64,000 bases of DNA from Bacteroidota bacterium (GCA_029557895.1 JAKQHT010000012.1:46392-110391); one strand, 5' to 3'; numbered from the stretch's first letter, positions 8,769 to 17,957 are shown. Made by a program: numbers and translations. The notes: generated from the sequence alone by a model not told the origin.

Positions 8769-9587
8769 TTAGGTTTGGGCCTCCTTTTTGTTTTTTGTGA
8801 CAATGGCCGCAATGTAAATGCTCACTTCGTACAGGATCAAAATTGGGATGGCAACGATGATTTGGCTTGCTACATCGGGCGGGGTGATGATTGCCGATAC
8901 TACCAAAATTATGACCAGCGAATATTTGCGGTAGCTTCTCAACCCTTGCGCAGTAACCACGCCTATTTTTGCCAGAAAATAGACAAGAATGGGCAGTTCA
9001 AAGACAAATCCCGATGCCAGTGAAGAAGACCTTACCAAAGCGATATATGAGCTCAAGTCAATCTCATTGGTGATTTCCGAACTTACGCTATATGTTCCCA
9101 AAAAGTTGATGGAAAGCGGTGTGACCACATAATAGCCGAACAGGACGCCCATGAAAAACAGGAGTGAGGCGATAAGGATAAAACCTTTTGAATGTTTTCT
9201 TTCGTTCGGGTGCAGTCCCGGGCTGATGAAATGCCACAACTGGTAAATGATGTACGGAAAAGCGATGACAATGCCCGCATAAATGGCCGTCCAAATATCG
9301 GCTGAAAATTGCCCGCCCATGGTCCTGTTCTGGATGGTAAACGGAAACGATTCTGCACAAAATGTCGTATCCAAATTCATGGATTGTGAGATTTTGCACA
9401 AATATTTGTAAGTGGGAAAACTCATCTTTTTTGGCCCGAAGATTATGGTGTCAAAAATGAAACGCGAAAACATGAACGCGCCAATACCCGCAATAACAAT
9501 GGCCAAAGTGCTCCGTATCAAATGCCATCGCAAATCTTCGAGGTGGTCCAGAAAGGACATTTCGTCTGTACTTTTTTTTACCGTCAT
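8769..9587 (-). CDS. tatC: Sec-independent protein translocase subunit TatC
   Basis: A 272-residue, six-helix inner-membrane core subunit of the twin-arginine translocase, which binds the RR signal of folded cargo. Hallmarks are the N-terminal MSFLDHLEDLRWHLIRS with the conserved HLEDLR block, and IVIAFPYIIYQLWHFISPGL followed by the conserved Glu-Arg in NERKHSK. The start codon overlaps the stop of kdsD by four bases, so translation is coupled. An insertion between helices 1 and 2 (about residues 50-95, with two cysteines) is longer than in E. coli TatC. No tatA/B gene is in this window. Confidence 0.95.
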   Translation of the reverse strand: MTVKKSTDEMSFLDHLEDLRWHLIRSTLAIVIAGIGAFMFSRFIFDTIIFGPKKMSFPTYKYLCKISQSMNLDTTFCAESFPFTIQNRTMGGQFSADIWTAIYAGIVIAFPYIIYQLWHFISPGLHPNERKHSKGFILIASLLFFMGVLFGYYVVTPLSINFLGTYSVSSEITNEIDLSSYIALVRSSSLASGFVFELPILVYFLAKIGVVTAQGLRSYRKYSLVIILVVSAIITPPDVASQIIVAIPILILYEVSIYIAAIVTKNKKEAQT

Positions 9588-10549
9588 AAAATTCCTTCCC
9601 TTATTAAGTCATGTACGTGAACCACTCCGGCATACTTTCCTTTGTCTTCTACCAGCAATTGGGAAATGCCGTTGGTTTCCATAAGCTCCATCGCATCGAT
9701 TGCCATAGCGTTTCCGTCTATCCTTTTGGGATTGGAACTCATGATGTCCCTGGCAATCAATCCCATTATAGATTCATTTTTGGACAGCATCCTACGAAGG
9801 TCGCCATCGGTGATGATGCCTACAATCTTGCCTTCATCGACCACAGCTGTGACGCCAAGCATTTTTTCGGATATCTCCACAATTACCTGCCTGACATTGG
9901 TGTCGGGGCTAACCTGTGGTTTTTCGTTTTGTGAGGACAGGTCGTTCACCCTAAGGTACAACCGCTTTCCGAGGGATCCACCGGGGTGGTATTTGGCAAA
10001 ATCCTTGCTCGAAAAGCCACGTAGCTCCAAGAGACAAATGGCCAATGCATCACCCATGACCAATTGTGCCGTGGTGCTGGTAGTTGGCGCAAGGTTGTTG
10101 GGGCAAGCTTCCTGTGCCACGAAGGCATTGAGTACATAGTCCGACTGTTGACCCAAAAAAGATTTTGGATTGCCCGTGATGGCAATCATTTTGTTTTTTG
10201 CATTTTTTATCAGTGGAACAAGCACTTTTATTTCGGGTGTATTGCCACTTTTTGAAATACATATTACCACATCATCTTCCAGAATAAGCCCAAGGTCGCC
10301 GTGGATGGCATCAGCAGCATGCATAAAGACCGAAGGTGTCCCGGTAGAGTTTAGCGTAGCTACGATCTTGTTGGCAATGATAGCACTTTTTCCAATGCCG
10401 GTAATGATTACCCTGCCTTTGGAATTGTAGATTAGCTGCACGGCATTGGCAAAATCGTTATCCAGAAACTCAGAAAGTTGGGCAATTGCCTGGCTTTCTA
10501 AAGCTATGGTTTTTTTGGCCGTATTGAGGATGGATTCTTTTTGGTTCAA
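9584..10549 (-). CDS. kdsD: Arabinose-5-phosphate isomerase, KpsF/GutQ family
   Basis: A 321-residue enzyme converting ribulose-5-phosphate to arabinose-5-phosphate, the first step to Kdo for lipopolysaccharide. An N-terminal SIS domain (about 35-170) has the sugar-phosphate loop GIGKSAIIANKIVATLNSTG and the DAIHGDLG and ISKSGNTPE motifs. Two CBS repeats (about 205-321) follow, with GIITDGDLRR. The start is a TTG at 10549; no ATG fits the family N-terminus. It opens the operon with tatC and lptB, which links Kdo supply to LPS transport. recQ diverges from it across 90 bases. Confidence 0.93.
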   Translation of the reverse strand: MNQKESILNTAKKTIALESQAIAQLSEFLDNDFANAVQLIYNSKGRVIITGIGKSAIIANKIVATLNSTGTPSVFMHAADAIHGDLGLILEDDVVICISKSGNTPEIKVLVPLIKNAKNKMIAITGNPKSFLGQQSDYVLNAFVAQEACPNNLAPTTSTTAQLVMGDALAICLLELRGFSSKDFAKYHPGGSLGKRLYLRVNDLSSQNEKPQVSPDTNVRQVIVEISEKMLGVTAVVDEGKIVGIITDGDLRRMLSKNESIMGLIARDIMSSNPKRIDGNAMAIDAMELMETNGISQLLVEDKGKYAGVVHVHDLIREGIL

Positions 10550-10638
10550 AATTTATGATTTTTTGGTTTGAAGTCTTTAAAGAATTTTAGTATCTTTAAA
10601 TCTCGATGCAAATTTATACAAAATACCAATAGGGATTA

Positions 10639-12840
10639 ATGGACAAAATAGAAATTGACTTACAGGGGGCTCTTAAAAAATACTTTGGATTTACCAGATT
10701 TAAAGGCCTCCAGGAGCAAGTCATAAAAAGTATTGTGTATGGCCACAATACTTTTGTGATAATGCCCACGGGCGGGGGCAAATCGTTGTGTTACCAATTG
10801 CCGGCGCTCATCAAGGAAGGTACAGCTATCATAGTTTCGCCTTTGATAGCGCTTATGAAGAACCAAGTGGACGCCATCAGGGCCGTTTCGCAAAATGATG
10901 GCATCGCTCACGTTCTCAACTCGTCGTTGAGCAAAACGGAAATCAAGCAAGTGAAATCCGATATAAGCAAGGGTATCACAAAGTTACTGTACGTCGCTCC
11001 TGAATCATTGACAAAAGATGAATACGTCGATTTTCTCAAAGGAGAGACCATATCGTTCATGGCCGTTGATGAGGCCCACTGTATCAGTGAGTGGGGGCAC
11101 GATTTCAGGCCTGAATACCGCAACCTAAAACAGATTATCGAGCGTATAGGCAATGACATCCCAATAATCGGGCTTACGGCTACAGCTACCCCGAAAGTAC
11201 AGGAAGATATCCTTAAAAGTTTGAACATAACCGATGCCAATACCTTTAAAGCCTCGTTCAACAGACCCAACCTCTATTATGAAGTGCGTCCTAAAACCAA
11301 AAATGTCGATGCTGATATCATCCGTTTTGTAAAACAGAACCAAGGCAAATCGGGAATCATTTACTGTTTGAGCAGAAAGCGTGTCGAGGAACTTGCGCAA
11401 GTGCTTCAGGTAAACGGCATCAAGGCCGTACCATACCATGCCGGGCTCGATGCCAAGACGCGGGTAAAGCACCAAGATATGTTCCTTATGGAGGATGTGG
11501 ATGTGGTCGTGGCGACGATTGCTTTTGGTATGGGTATCGACAAGCCCGATGTAAGGTTTGTTATCCACCATGATATGCCAAAAAGCATTGAGAGCTATTA
11601 TCAAGAAACGGGAAGGGCAGGCCGTGATGGCGGTGAAGGCCATTGCCTCGCCTTTTATGCCTACAAGGATATCGAAAAACTAGAGAAATTTATGGCCGGA
11701 AAGCCTGTGGCAGAACAGGAAATAGGACAGGCTCTCTTACAGGAAGTGGTCGCTTTTGCGGAAAGTTCGGTGTCAAGGCGCAAGTTTATCCTCCATTATT
11801 TTGGTGAAGAATTTGACAACGAAACCGGCGAAGGTGGCGATATGGACGACAACGTCAGGCATCCGAAAAAACAACATGAGGCGATGGATGATGCTTCCAT
11901 AGTATTAGAGACCATCGAAAAAACCAACGAAAAATATAAGGTCAAGGATTTGGTGCATGTACTCATCGGCAAGTCCAATGCACTGATTGTTTCGCACAGA
12001 ACCGATACACAGGATTTTTTTGGTATTGGCATGGACAAGGACAAGCGATACTGGATGGCCCTCATTCGCCAACTATTGGTAGCCGGGTTCCTCAAGAAAG
12101 ACATAGAAACCTATGGTGTGCTAAGGCTTTCCGATGCAGGCAAGAATTTTATCAAGTCGCCAAAATCGTTCCTGATGACCGAAGACCACGTTTTTGACGA
12201 TAGTTCCGATGATAGCATCGTCACCACAGCCAAAACAGACGGTGGCGTAGCAGATGAAGTTTTGATGGGCATGCTAAAAGATCTTCGCAAAAGCAACGCC
12301 AAAAAATTGGGAGTGCCTCCCTTTGTCATTTTTCAGGATCCGTCTTTGCAAGATATGGCCCTGAAATATCCGATAACACTCGAAGAATTGAGCAACGTTC
12401 ACGGAGTGGGAGAGGGTAAAGCCAAAAAGTACGGTAAGGATTTTGTGGCACTCATTGCACGCTATGTCGAGGATAACGATATAGAACGCCCTGATGATAT
12501 GATAGTTAAGACTACGGGTTCCAATTCGGCGTTGAAGCTCTATATCATCCAAAACATTGACAGAAAACTTCCTCTTGACGATATCGCCAAGGCCAAAGGC
12601 ATGAATATGAAGGAATTTATCAAGGAACTCGAGGCAATTGTGTATTCGGGAACCAAGATCAATATTGACTATTGGATCGATGAAATTCTTGATGAAGACC
12701 AACAAGAAGAGATCCACGATTATTTCATGGAGTCCAAAACCGACAAAATAGATGTGGCCATAAAAGAGTTTGACGGCGATTATGACGATGAAGAATTGCG
12801 GCTCTATCGTATCAAGTTTATTAGTGAAGTAGCGAATTAG
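10639..12840 (+). CDS. recQ: ATP-dependent DNA helicase RecQ
   Basis: A 733-residue 3'-5' DNA helicase of recombination and replication-fork repair. Walker A MPTGGGKS is at 42-49, the DEAH box is in AVDEAHCISEWGHDFRPEY, and motif VI is YYQETGRAGRDG. The RQC region starts RRKFILHYFGEEF, and an HRDC domain lies near 535-610 (PITLEELSNVHGVGEGKAKK). A further winged-helix-like tail follows, as in other Bacteroidota RecQ proteins. The four cysteines that bind zinc in E. coli RecQ are absent: the region reads ETGEGGDMDDNVRHPKK with no Cys at all. The gene diverges from kdsD. Confidence 0.95.
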   Translation: MDKIEIDLQGALKKYFGFTRFKGLQEQVIKSIVYGHNTFVIMPTGGGKSLCYQLPALIKEGTAIIVSPLIALMKNQVDAIRAVSQNDGIAHVLNSSLSKTEIKQVKSDISKGITKLLYVAPESLTKDEYVDFLKGETISFMAVDEAHCISEWGHDFRPEYRNLKQIIERIGNDIPIIGLTATATPKVQEDILKSLNITDANTFKASFNRPNLYYEVRPKTKNVDADIIRFVKQNQGKSGIIYCLSRKRVEELAQVLQVNGIKAVPYHAGLDAKTRVKHQDMFLMEDVDVVVATIAFGMGIDKPDVRFVIHHDMPKSIESYYQETGRAGRDGGEGHCLAFYAYKDIEKLEKFMAGKPVAEQEIGQALLQEVVAFAESSVSRRKFILHYFGEEFDNETGEGGDMDDNVRHPKKQHEAMDDASIVLETIEKTNEKYKVKDLVHVLIGKSNALIVSHRTDTQDFFGIGMDKDKRYWMALIRQLLVAGFLKKDIETYGVLRLSDAGKNFIKSPKSFLMTEDHVFDDSSDDSIVTTAKTDGGVADEVLMGMLKDLRKSNAKKLGVPPFVIFQDPSLQDMALKYPITLEELSNVHGVGEGKAKKYGKDFVALIARYVEDNDIERPDDMIVKTTGSNSALKLYIIQNIDRKLPLDDIAKAKGMNMKEFIKELEAIVYSGTKINIDYWIDEILDEDQQEEIHDYFMESKTDKIDVAIKEFDGDYDDEELRLYRIKFISEVAN

Positions 12841-12947
12841 AACATTGTTTTGGGACGAAGTGTTCAAAATAATTAAATCTACGATCGTAAATCGCACATA
12901 AGTAAATCAATTTGTATCTTTGCATCTTCAAACAAAAAACACATAAG

Positions 12948-13880
12948 ATGCAAGACGGATTATACGCAAAAGTCAAGACCTCCAAAGGCGAAATACTAAT
13001 CAAATTAGAACATGTAAAGACCCCCGGCACTGTCGGGAATTTTGTTGCCCTGGCCGAAGGGAATTTAGAAAATACTGCCCGGCCACAAGGTCAGCCTTAT
13101 TATGATGGTTTGAAATTCCATAGGGTAATTTCGGATTTTATGATTCAGGGCGGTTGCCCGCAAGGGACGGGAACAGGTCATCCCGGCTATAAGTTTGATG
13201 ATGAATTTCACAAAGATTTGAAACATGATGGCCCTGGTGTCCTATCCATGGCAAATTCTGGCCCCGGTACCAATGGAAGCCAGTTTTTTATCACCCATGT
13301 CGAAACACCTTGGTTGGACGGCAAGCATACTGTTTTTGGCAATGTTGTGAGCGGACAGGATGTTGTGGATGCCATTGCCCAAGGCGACGTGATGGAAAAG
13401 GTCGAAATAATCAGGGTGGGCAAGGAAGCAGAAGGGTTTAATGCCGTTGAAGCCTTTAGGACCTTTGAGGGAAGCCGCCAGAAACGTATTGCAGCAGAAC
13501 GTGCGGCCAGGGAGGAAGAACTTAACGCGCTTTCTGTCGGGTTTGATAAGACACAAAGCGGTCTGCGTTATCAAATCATCCAGAAAGGAACCGGCAAAAA
13601 AGTAGCAAAGGGCAACACGGTATCGGTACATTATAAAGGACAACTGGCCGACGGCACGGTTTTTGATTCTTCCTATAAGCGCAATGAACCTATTGATTTT
13701 CAGGTAGGTGTTGGTCAAGTAATACAAGGTTGGGACGAGGGTATCTGCCTCTTGAGCGTTGGCGACAAGGCGCGTTTGGTCATCCCGAGCGATTTGGGTT
13801 ATGGCGCTTCGGGCGCCGGAGGTGTCATTCCGCCCCATGCAACATTGATTTTTGATGTAGAGGTGATGGACACCAATTAA
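12948..13880 (+). CDS. Cyclophilin-FKBP fusion peptidyl-prolyl isomerase
   Basis: A 310-residue dual immunophilin. Residues about 5-150 are a cyclophilin with [24 protein letters not shown] and [11 protein letters not shown], including the Trp that confers cyclosporin sensitivity. A charged helical linker (about 160-190) leads to an FKBP domain at about 210-308 with [26 protein letters not shown] and [19 protein letters not shown]. Both active sites look intact. There is no signal peptide, so it should be cytoplasmic. I start at the ATG at 12948; a TAnnTTTG promoter element (TATCTTTG) lies at 12916-12923. A terminator follows the gene. Such fusions are known in Flavobacterium and some spirochaetes. 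Confidence 0.93.
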   Translation: MQDGLYAKVKTSKGEILIKLEHVKTPGTVGNFVALAEGNLENTARPQGQPYYDGLKFHRVISDFMIQGGCPQGTGTGHPGYKFDDEFHKDLKHDGPGVLSMANSGPGTNGSQFFITHVETPWLDGKHTVFGNVVSGQDVVDAIAQGDVMEKVEIIRVGKEAEGFNAVEAFRTFEGSRQKRIAAERAAREEELNALSVGFDKTQSGLRYQIIQKGTGKKVAKGNTVSVHYKGQLADGTVFDSSYKRNEPIDFQVGVGQVIQGWDEGICLLSVGDKARLVIPSDLGYGASGAGGVIPPHATLIFDVEVMDTN

Positions 13881-13904
13881 TCCGGCCATTATCCCAATAT
13901 TACC

Positions 13905-13931
13905 AAAAGCACCCTAATCAGGTGCTTTTTT
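13905..13931 (+). terminator. Rho-independent terminator after the cyclophilin-FKBP gene
   Basis: A 9-bp perfect stem, AAAAGCACC (13905-13913) with GGTGCTTTT (13921-13929), closes a 7-base loop and runs into a T tract. It lies 25 bases after the stop codon. Confidence 0.85.
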
Positions 13932-14153
13932 TACACCCCATCCGCCCAAATCGACAGTTCGGTAAATCATATTGTGTTGTCAAAATTTGGAATGTGATAT
14001 TTGCTCCGTAAATCTTGAATACTGATGCGATACCTAACAGTTACATTTTTGCGGGAGGAAAGTCCGAGGGACTTACAGACCGATTTTGGAAAGGCAAAGC
14101 AACTTTTTGTTACCTTTAGGCATCTGTTACCAATAGACCCACAATAACCTATC

Positions 14154-14504
14154 ATGCTAACAAACATACATCCAAAATTGCCAATGCGAGACAAAAAAGC
14201 AACCAAAAACTTTTATATTAATATATTGGGTTTTAGTGAGTTGTCTGATTACGGTAATTATCTTTTAATCAAAAAGGACAGCATCGAAATTCATTTTTTT
14301 GAATTTAAGGCGCTCGACCCAAAAGAAAACTATGGGCAAGTATATATACGGACAAATGATATTGATGCGTTTTATCAATCATTGTTGGTCAACAAAGTGC
14401 ATATTCACCCCAACGGCGCAATGCAGGCCAAGCCCTGGGGGCAAAAGGAATTTTCATTGCTTGATCCGGACAGCAACCTATTGACTTTTGGACAATCCAT
14501 TTAA
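14154..14504 (+). CDS. VOC-family (glyoxalase/bleomycin-resistance-like) protein
   Basis: A 116-residue protein with the paired beta-alpha-beta-beta-beta fold of the vicinal oxygen chelate superfamily. It starts with HPKLPMRDKKATKNFYINIL, the family's first strand and helix, and ends EFSLLDPDSNLLTFGQSI, the usual C-terminal metal/ligand strand. The family includes bleomycin-binding proteins, which act by sequestration as dimers, and many uncharacterised members. Nothing here fixes the substrate. It precedes the histidine kinase by 30 bases and may share its transcript. Confidence 0.85.
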   Translation: MLTNIHPKLPMRDKKATKNFYINILGFSELSDYGNYLLIKKDSIEIHFFEFKALDPKENYGQVYIRTNDIDAFYQSLLVNKVHIHPNGAMQAKPWGQKEFSLLDPDSNLLTFGQSI

Positions 14505-14534
14505 AGAATATATTGTTAATCTGAAAACATCAAA

Positions 14535-15866
14535 ATGAACAAGTCTATCAAATACCTTTATATCACTTTTTGGATTAGCTGCGCTGTTTATTTGGCGGTC
14601 AATGTGGTTTTTGGTGGGTTTGATTACCAGAGTTTTGATGAATTTCTGATAGATTTTGGCAAGTACCAGCTTTATGGTATCCTTCTTGGGTATTCCAATT
14701 ATTTGTTCTTTGCTTATCTTGAAAAGCGGCTTTGGAACAAAACCGAGGAGCCTATTCGGATCATCATCGGATTATTGGGTTCCGTTATCATCACTGTCTT
14801 TGGTCTGTTCTTGCTCAATGCCTTTATGGTACTGGTGTTTGAGGGCAAATCGTGGCAGGATTTTATTACAATACTGCATTGGGGTCAGTTCAGCTTTGGG
14901 TTGTGGATTACTTTATCTATTGTGGTCACGTTTTACATTATTTTCTTTTACAACAGGTACCAGCAAAATAAGGTAAAAGAGCAAAAATTCATAGCCGGTA
15001 CAGCCAACGCCCAATTTGATGCCCTGAAAAACCAGCTCGACCCACACTTTCTGTTCAACAGCCTCAACGTGCTATCGAGCCTTATCGAGGAAAACCCTGA
15101 TAACGCCCAAAAATTTACCACAGCACTATCAAAAGTCTACCGATATGTCCTCGAACAGAAAAATAAAGACCTTGTTTCTGTTGACGAAGAGTTGGATTTT
15201 GCACGTACTTATATGCTGTTGCTAAAAATGCGTTTTGAGGACAGTATCATATTTGACATACCCGAAAAGGCCACAAATCCAGATGCTAAAGTAGTACCGC
15301 TATCCTTGCAATTGTTGTTAGAAAATGCAGTGAAACACAACACTGTAACAAACAGCAGGCCCTTAAAAATAAGTATTAAAGAGGATGGTGGGATGTTGGT
15401 GGTCGAAAACAACCTACAGCCAAAACAGGTCGTAAAAAAAGGCAGTGGAGTGGGTCTGGCCAACATCCAACAACGTTACGGCATTTTGACCAATAAAAAA
15501 GTAATCATCAATCAAAGGGCGGACAGTTTTGCAGTTGCATTACCAATGCTCACTAAACAATTATCAATTATGAATTTTGAATCAATGGAAAATCAGAAAG
15601 ACGCTTACTACAAAGCGAAGAAACGGGTTGAGGAAATCAAGGGGTTTTATGGCAATTTACTTTCGTTCTTTGTCGTCATGCCGTTCCTCATCTTCATTAA
15701 TTACAGGACCTCATGGGTATTTCAGTGGTTCTGGTTTCCTATGCTCGGGTGGGGCATGGGTATCATCTTCCACGCTTTTTCGGTATTTGGATACGGTAAA
15801 TCGTGGGAAGAACGCAAGATTAGGGAAATCATGGAAAAAGACAAATTAAACAATACCTGGAACTAA
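14535..15866 (+). CDS. LytS-type sensor histidine kinase with C-terminal 2TM domain
   Basis: A 443-residue membrane kinase. Four N-terminal helices (about residues 8-140) are followed by a His_kinase domain with phospho-acceptor His171 in QLDPHFLFNSLNVLSSL, and a GHKL ATPase with LLLENAVKHNT (N box) and GSGVGLANIQQRY (G box). Unlike standard LytS kinases it continues with about 90 residues (from 352) forming a 2TM domain: charged helix, two membrane helices, then SWEERKIREIMEK. This tail is homologous to the next gene. The stop and next start overlap (TAATG), so translation is coupled. The LytTR regulator two genes on is the obvious partner. Confidence 0.92.
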   Translation: MNKSIKYLYITFWISCAVYLAVNVVFGGFDYQSFDEFLIDFGKYQLYGILLGYSNYLFFAYLEKRLWNKTEEPIRIIIGLLGSVIITVFGLFLLNAFMVLVFEGKSWQDFITILHWGQFSFGLWITLSIVVTFYIIFFYNRYQQNKVKEQKFIAGTANAQFDALKNQLDPHFLFNSLNVLSSLIEENPDNAQKFTTALSKVYRYVLEQKNKDLVSVDEELDFARTYMLLLKMRFEDSIIFDIPEKATNPDAKVVPLSLQLLLENAVKHNTVTNSRPLKISIKEDGGMLVVENNLQPKQVVKKGSGVGLANIQQRYGILTNKKVIINQRADSFAVALPMLTKQLSIMNFESMENQKDAYYKAKKRVEEIKGFYGNLLSFFVVMPFLIFINYRTSWVFQWFWFPMLGWGMGIIFHAFSVFGYGKSWEERKIREIMEKDKLNNTWN

Positions 15867-16180
15867 TGAAAATCGACTATAATGAACAGGATCGCTATGA
15901 TAGGGCGGTAAAAAAAGTAAAACAAATCAAAGGGTTTTATTCACATTTGCTGGTGTATATCGTCATCAACCTCATGATTTTTGTACTCAACGTGCAAGAC
16001 CTTGAACCGGGCGAAAGCTATTTTCAGTGGCAGAACTTCTTGACGCTTTTCTTTTGGGGCATTGGCCTTTTGGCCCATGGTTTGAGCGTGTTCATTCCGG
16101 ACATAATCCTCGGGAAAGGATGGGAAGAACGAAAAATAAAAGAATACATGGATAAACATAAAAATCAACAGTGGGAGTAA
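15866..16180 (+). CDS. Stand-alone 2TM domain protein
   Basis: A 104-residue protein made only of a 2TM domain: an amphipathic charged N-terminus (RYDRAVKKVKQIKGFY), two membrane helices (about 27-47 and 60-85) and the conserved tail GWEERKIKEYMDK. It is clearly similar to the C-terminal tail of the kinase immediately upstream, with which it overlaps by one base. It probably sits in the inner membrane and modulates or oligomerises with the kinase, but this is inferred from position and homology only. Confidence 0.88.
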   Translation: MKIDYNEQDRYDRAVKKVKQIKGFYSHLLVYIVINLMIFVLNVQDLEPGESYFQWQNFLTLFFWGIGLLAHGLSVFIPDIILGKGWEERKIKEYMDKHKNQQWE

Positions 16181-16300
16181 TTTGGGTTATGGGTTGAAGA
16201 ACGATGAGCAATCCATAATCTGTGATGCCGTCCGTGATTTGTGCCTATGAATGTCCTTATATACTTAAAAAAACTAACCTATAACCAAAATAGAAAATCA

Positions 16301-17059
16301 ATGAATGTCATCATCATAGAAGACGAAAAACCATCAGCAAGACGGTTGCAGCGGATGCTGAATGCTTTGGGCATTGAGACAGAAGTAATGCTTCACTCTG
16401 TGGAAGCATCTATCAAATGGTTTGAAAGCAATCCGCATCCCGACCTGATTTTGTTGGATATCCAGTTGAGCGATGGACTTTCTTTTGAGATTTTTGAGGC
16501 TTTGGATATCAAATCGTACGTGATTTTTACTACCGCCTATGATGAATATGCCCTTCAAGCCTTTAAATTGAACAGTATCGACTACCTGCTCAAGCCCATA
16601 GACAGCGACGAGCTTAAAAACGCTGTGGAAAAATACAAGGCGCGCATCCCTATAAATCAACCTGTTTCGCTCGATTTTGACGAAATCAGGAAACTATTGG
16701 TAAACCCCATAGAAAGGGAGTACAAAAAACGGTTTTCTGTAAAAGTGGGACAACACATAAAGTTGGTAAACATTGATGATGTGGCATGTTTTTACAGCGA
16801 AAACAAAGGCACATATGCGTTTACGAACGAAGGCCGAAACTTCTTGTTGGATGCAGCTCTTGATGACATAGGTGAAGAACTGTCGCCAAAAAAATTTTTT
16901 AGGGTGAGCCGAAAGTTTTACGTCAATATTGATGCAATCAAAGACATTGTGAGTTATACCAATTCCCGGCTGCAAATCAAGCTGCATCGGTTCAATGAGC
17001 AGGAAATCATTGTGGCCCGGGAGCGGGTCAAGGAATTTAAGGACTGGATAGAGCGATAA
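16301..17059 (+). CDS. LytTR-family response regulator
   Basis: A 252-residue two-component regulator. The N-terminal receiver domain has the acidic pair in IIIEDEKPSARRL, the phospho-acceptor Asp in DLILLDIQLSDGLS, and the Thr and Lys in FTTAYDEYALQAF and DYLLKPID. The C-terminal LytTR DNA-binding domain runs from about residue 140 (FSVKVGQHIKLVNIDDVACF) to the end (RERVKEFKDWIER). I start at the ATG at 16301 because the product begins exactly at the receiver strand. It lies downstream of the kinase and the 2TM gene, completing a LytS/LytTR pair whose targets are unknown. Confidence 0.93.
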   Translation: MNVIIIEDEKPSARRLQRMLNALGIETEVMLHSVEASIKWFESNPHPDLILLDIQLSDGLSFEIFEALDIKSYVIFTTAYDEYALQAFKLNSIDYLLKPIDSDELKNAVEKYKARIPINQPVSLDFDEIRKLLVNPIEREYKKRFSVKVGQHIKLVNIDDVACFYSENKGTYAFTNEGRNFLLDAALDDIGEELSPKKFFRVSRKFYVNIDAIKDIVSYTNSRLQIKLHRFNEQEIIVARERVKEFKDWIER

Positions 17060-17296
17060 TCACTCCACAACAGACTGTCCCCGATGAGGTTTTAGAGCGT
17101 CCCTGACGCTTTTCAGGTCGGTTTCATCAATGACCATATAAGCAATGCTGTGCAGTTCGTTCAGCGTTTCTGTACCCGTGCCGGTAACGTTCAGTCCGGT
17201 TGCGGAGGCATATTCGTTAAGGTGGATGCAATGGTGTTCTGCAATCTTCTCTGCGGTCGTACCCCTAAAATCCCAGATAAGCTTTAATTTACGCAT
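17060..17296 (-). CDS. Small conserved protein of unknown function
   Basis: A 78-residue protein with no motif I recognise. The pattern of a strand (KLKLIWDFRG), a helix with EKIAEHHCIHLNEY, a loop, a strand (SIAYMVID) and a helix (DLKSVRDALKPH) suggests a small ferredoxin-like or dimeric alpha-beta barrel fold, with His and Cys on one helix. I start at the ATG at 17296, which overlaps the stop of the SRPBCC gene by eight bases, so the two are coupled. Confidence 0.65.
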   Translation of the reverse strand: MRKLKLIWDFRGTTAEKIAEHHCIHLNEYASATGLNVTGTGTETLNELHSIAYMVIDETDLKSVRDALKPHRGQSVVE

Positions 17297-17744
17297 TGGA
17301 CACAGATTGGCCATTTTCGGCAAAATTCTTGAAATTTTTCATATACTTCATCGTTTGCTTTTTGAAAGCATTCGGCATCAACCCGAGCATGGCGCGCATT
17401 TTAAAGTTCAAAGGTAAGTAATTGCAAATTGTTGTCCATTTGGTGCTTCCATTGGGCAATTCTACAAAATGGTTTTCGATATTGTTCACCAAGCCATCGG
17501 CAGTATAAGTACCGTGGAACTCACGAGGAAGTTTATTGTGGGTCACCGTTTCTATCAGTACCATTTTTCTGGTGCCGTTAGCATAAGTAAGCTTCATTTT
17601 GGCACCTACCATCCCAGGATCGCCCGATAGGTGTTCAATATCTACGAGGCCGTCTTGCCAATGTTTCATGTTCTCAACATTGTCAAACAGTTTGATGAAC
17701 TTCCGAAGCGGCACATTCACGATGATTTCAGAACTATATGTCAT
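17289..17744 (-). CDS. SRPBCC (START-like) family protein
   Basis: A 151-residue protein with the helix-grip fold of the SRPBCC superfamily: a first strand SSEIIVNVPLRKFIKLFDNV with the usual short helices, central beta strands (MKLTYANGTRKMVLIETV) and a long C-terminal helix (MLGLMPNAFKKQTMKYMKNF). Such proteins bind lipids or other hydrophobic ligands, or act as coenzyme Q-like carriers. No catalytic residue is evident. It overlaps the small protein downstream and is otherwise isolated. Confidence 0.82.
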   Translation of the reverse strand: MTYSSEIIVNVPLRKFIKLFDNVENMKHWQDGLVDIEHLSGDPGMVGAKMKLTYANGTRKMVLIETVTHNKLPREFHGTYTADGLVNNIENHFVELPNGSTKWTTICNYLPLNFKMRAMLGLMPNAFKKQTMKYMKNFKNFAENGQSVSNA

Positions 17745-17922
17745 AATTATGAGGATCTATCTGTCCAAGTTCAAAAATATTGAGATTTTTACAATTTTTA
17801 AATTTTTGGTTGATGAATGGCGAAAAAAGTGGATGATTTGTTTTATAAATCGAATGTTGAGATGCAAGTCATTGGTTTTGGATGAAAAACACACTAAACA
17901 CAGCGAAATATTCGTTTCAATA

Positions 17923-17957
17923 TTGCACCTGTATTAAACAATGATTTTATATTTTTG
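17923..17957 (+). promoter_or_regulatory. Candidate promoter of the foldase operon
   Basis: A TAnnTTTG element (TATTTTTG, 17950-17957) lies 24 bases before the start codon at 17982, with a TTG at 17923-17925. The 24-base spacing is longer than the usual 17-23, so the -33 assignment is uncertain. Confidence 0.45.

Noticed and set aside
14050..14085. A match to the conserved RNase P RNA core (GGGAGGAAAGTCCG) between the cyclophilin-FKBP and VOC genes.
   Set aside because: Only about 14 bases match. The gap of some 220 bases is too short for rnpB, and no other conserved region or pairing partner is present.
13967..14206. A 79-codon minus-strand frame overlapping the VOC gene start.
   Set aside because: It overlaps a well-supported gene and has no recognisable features.
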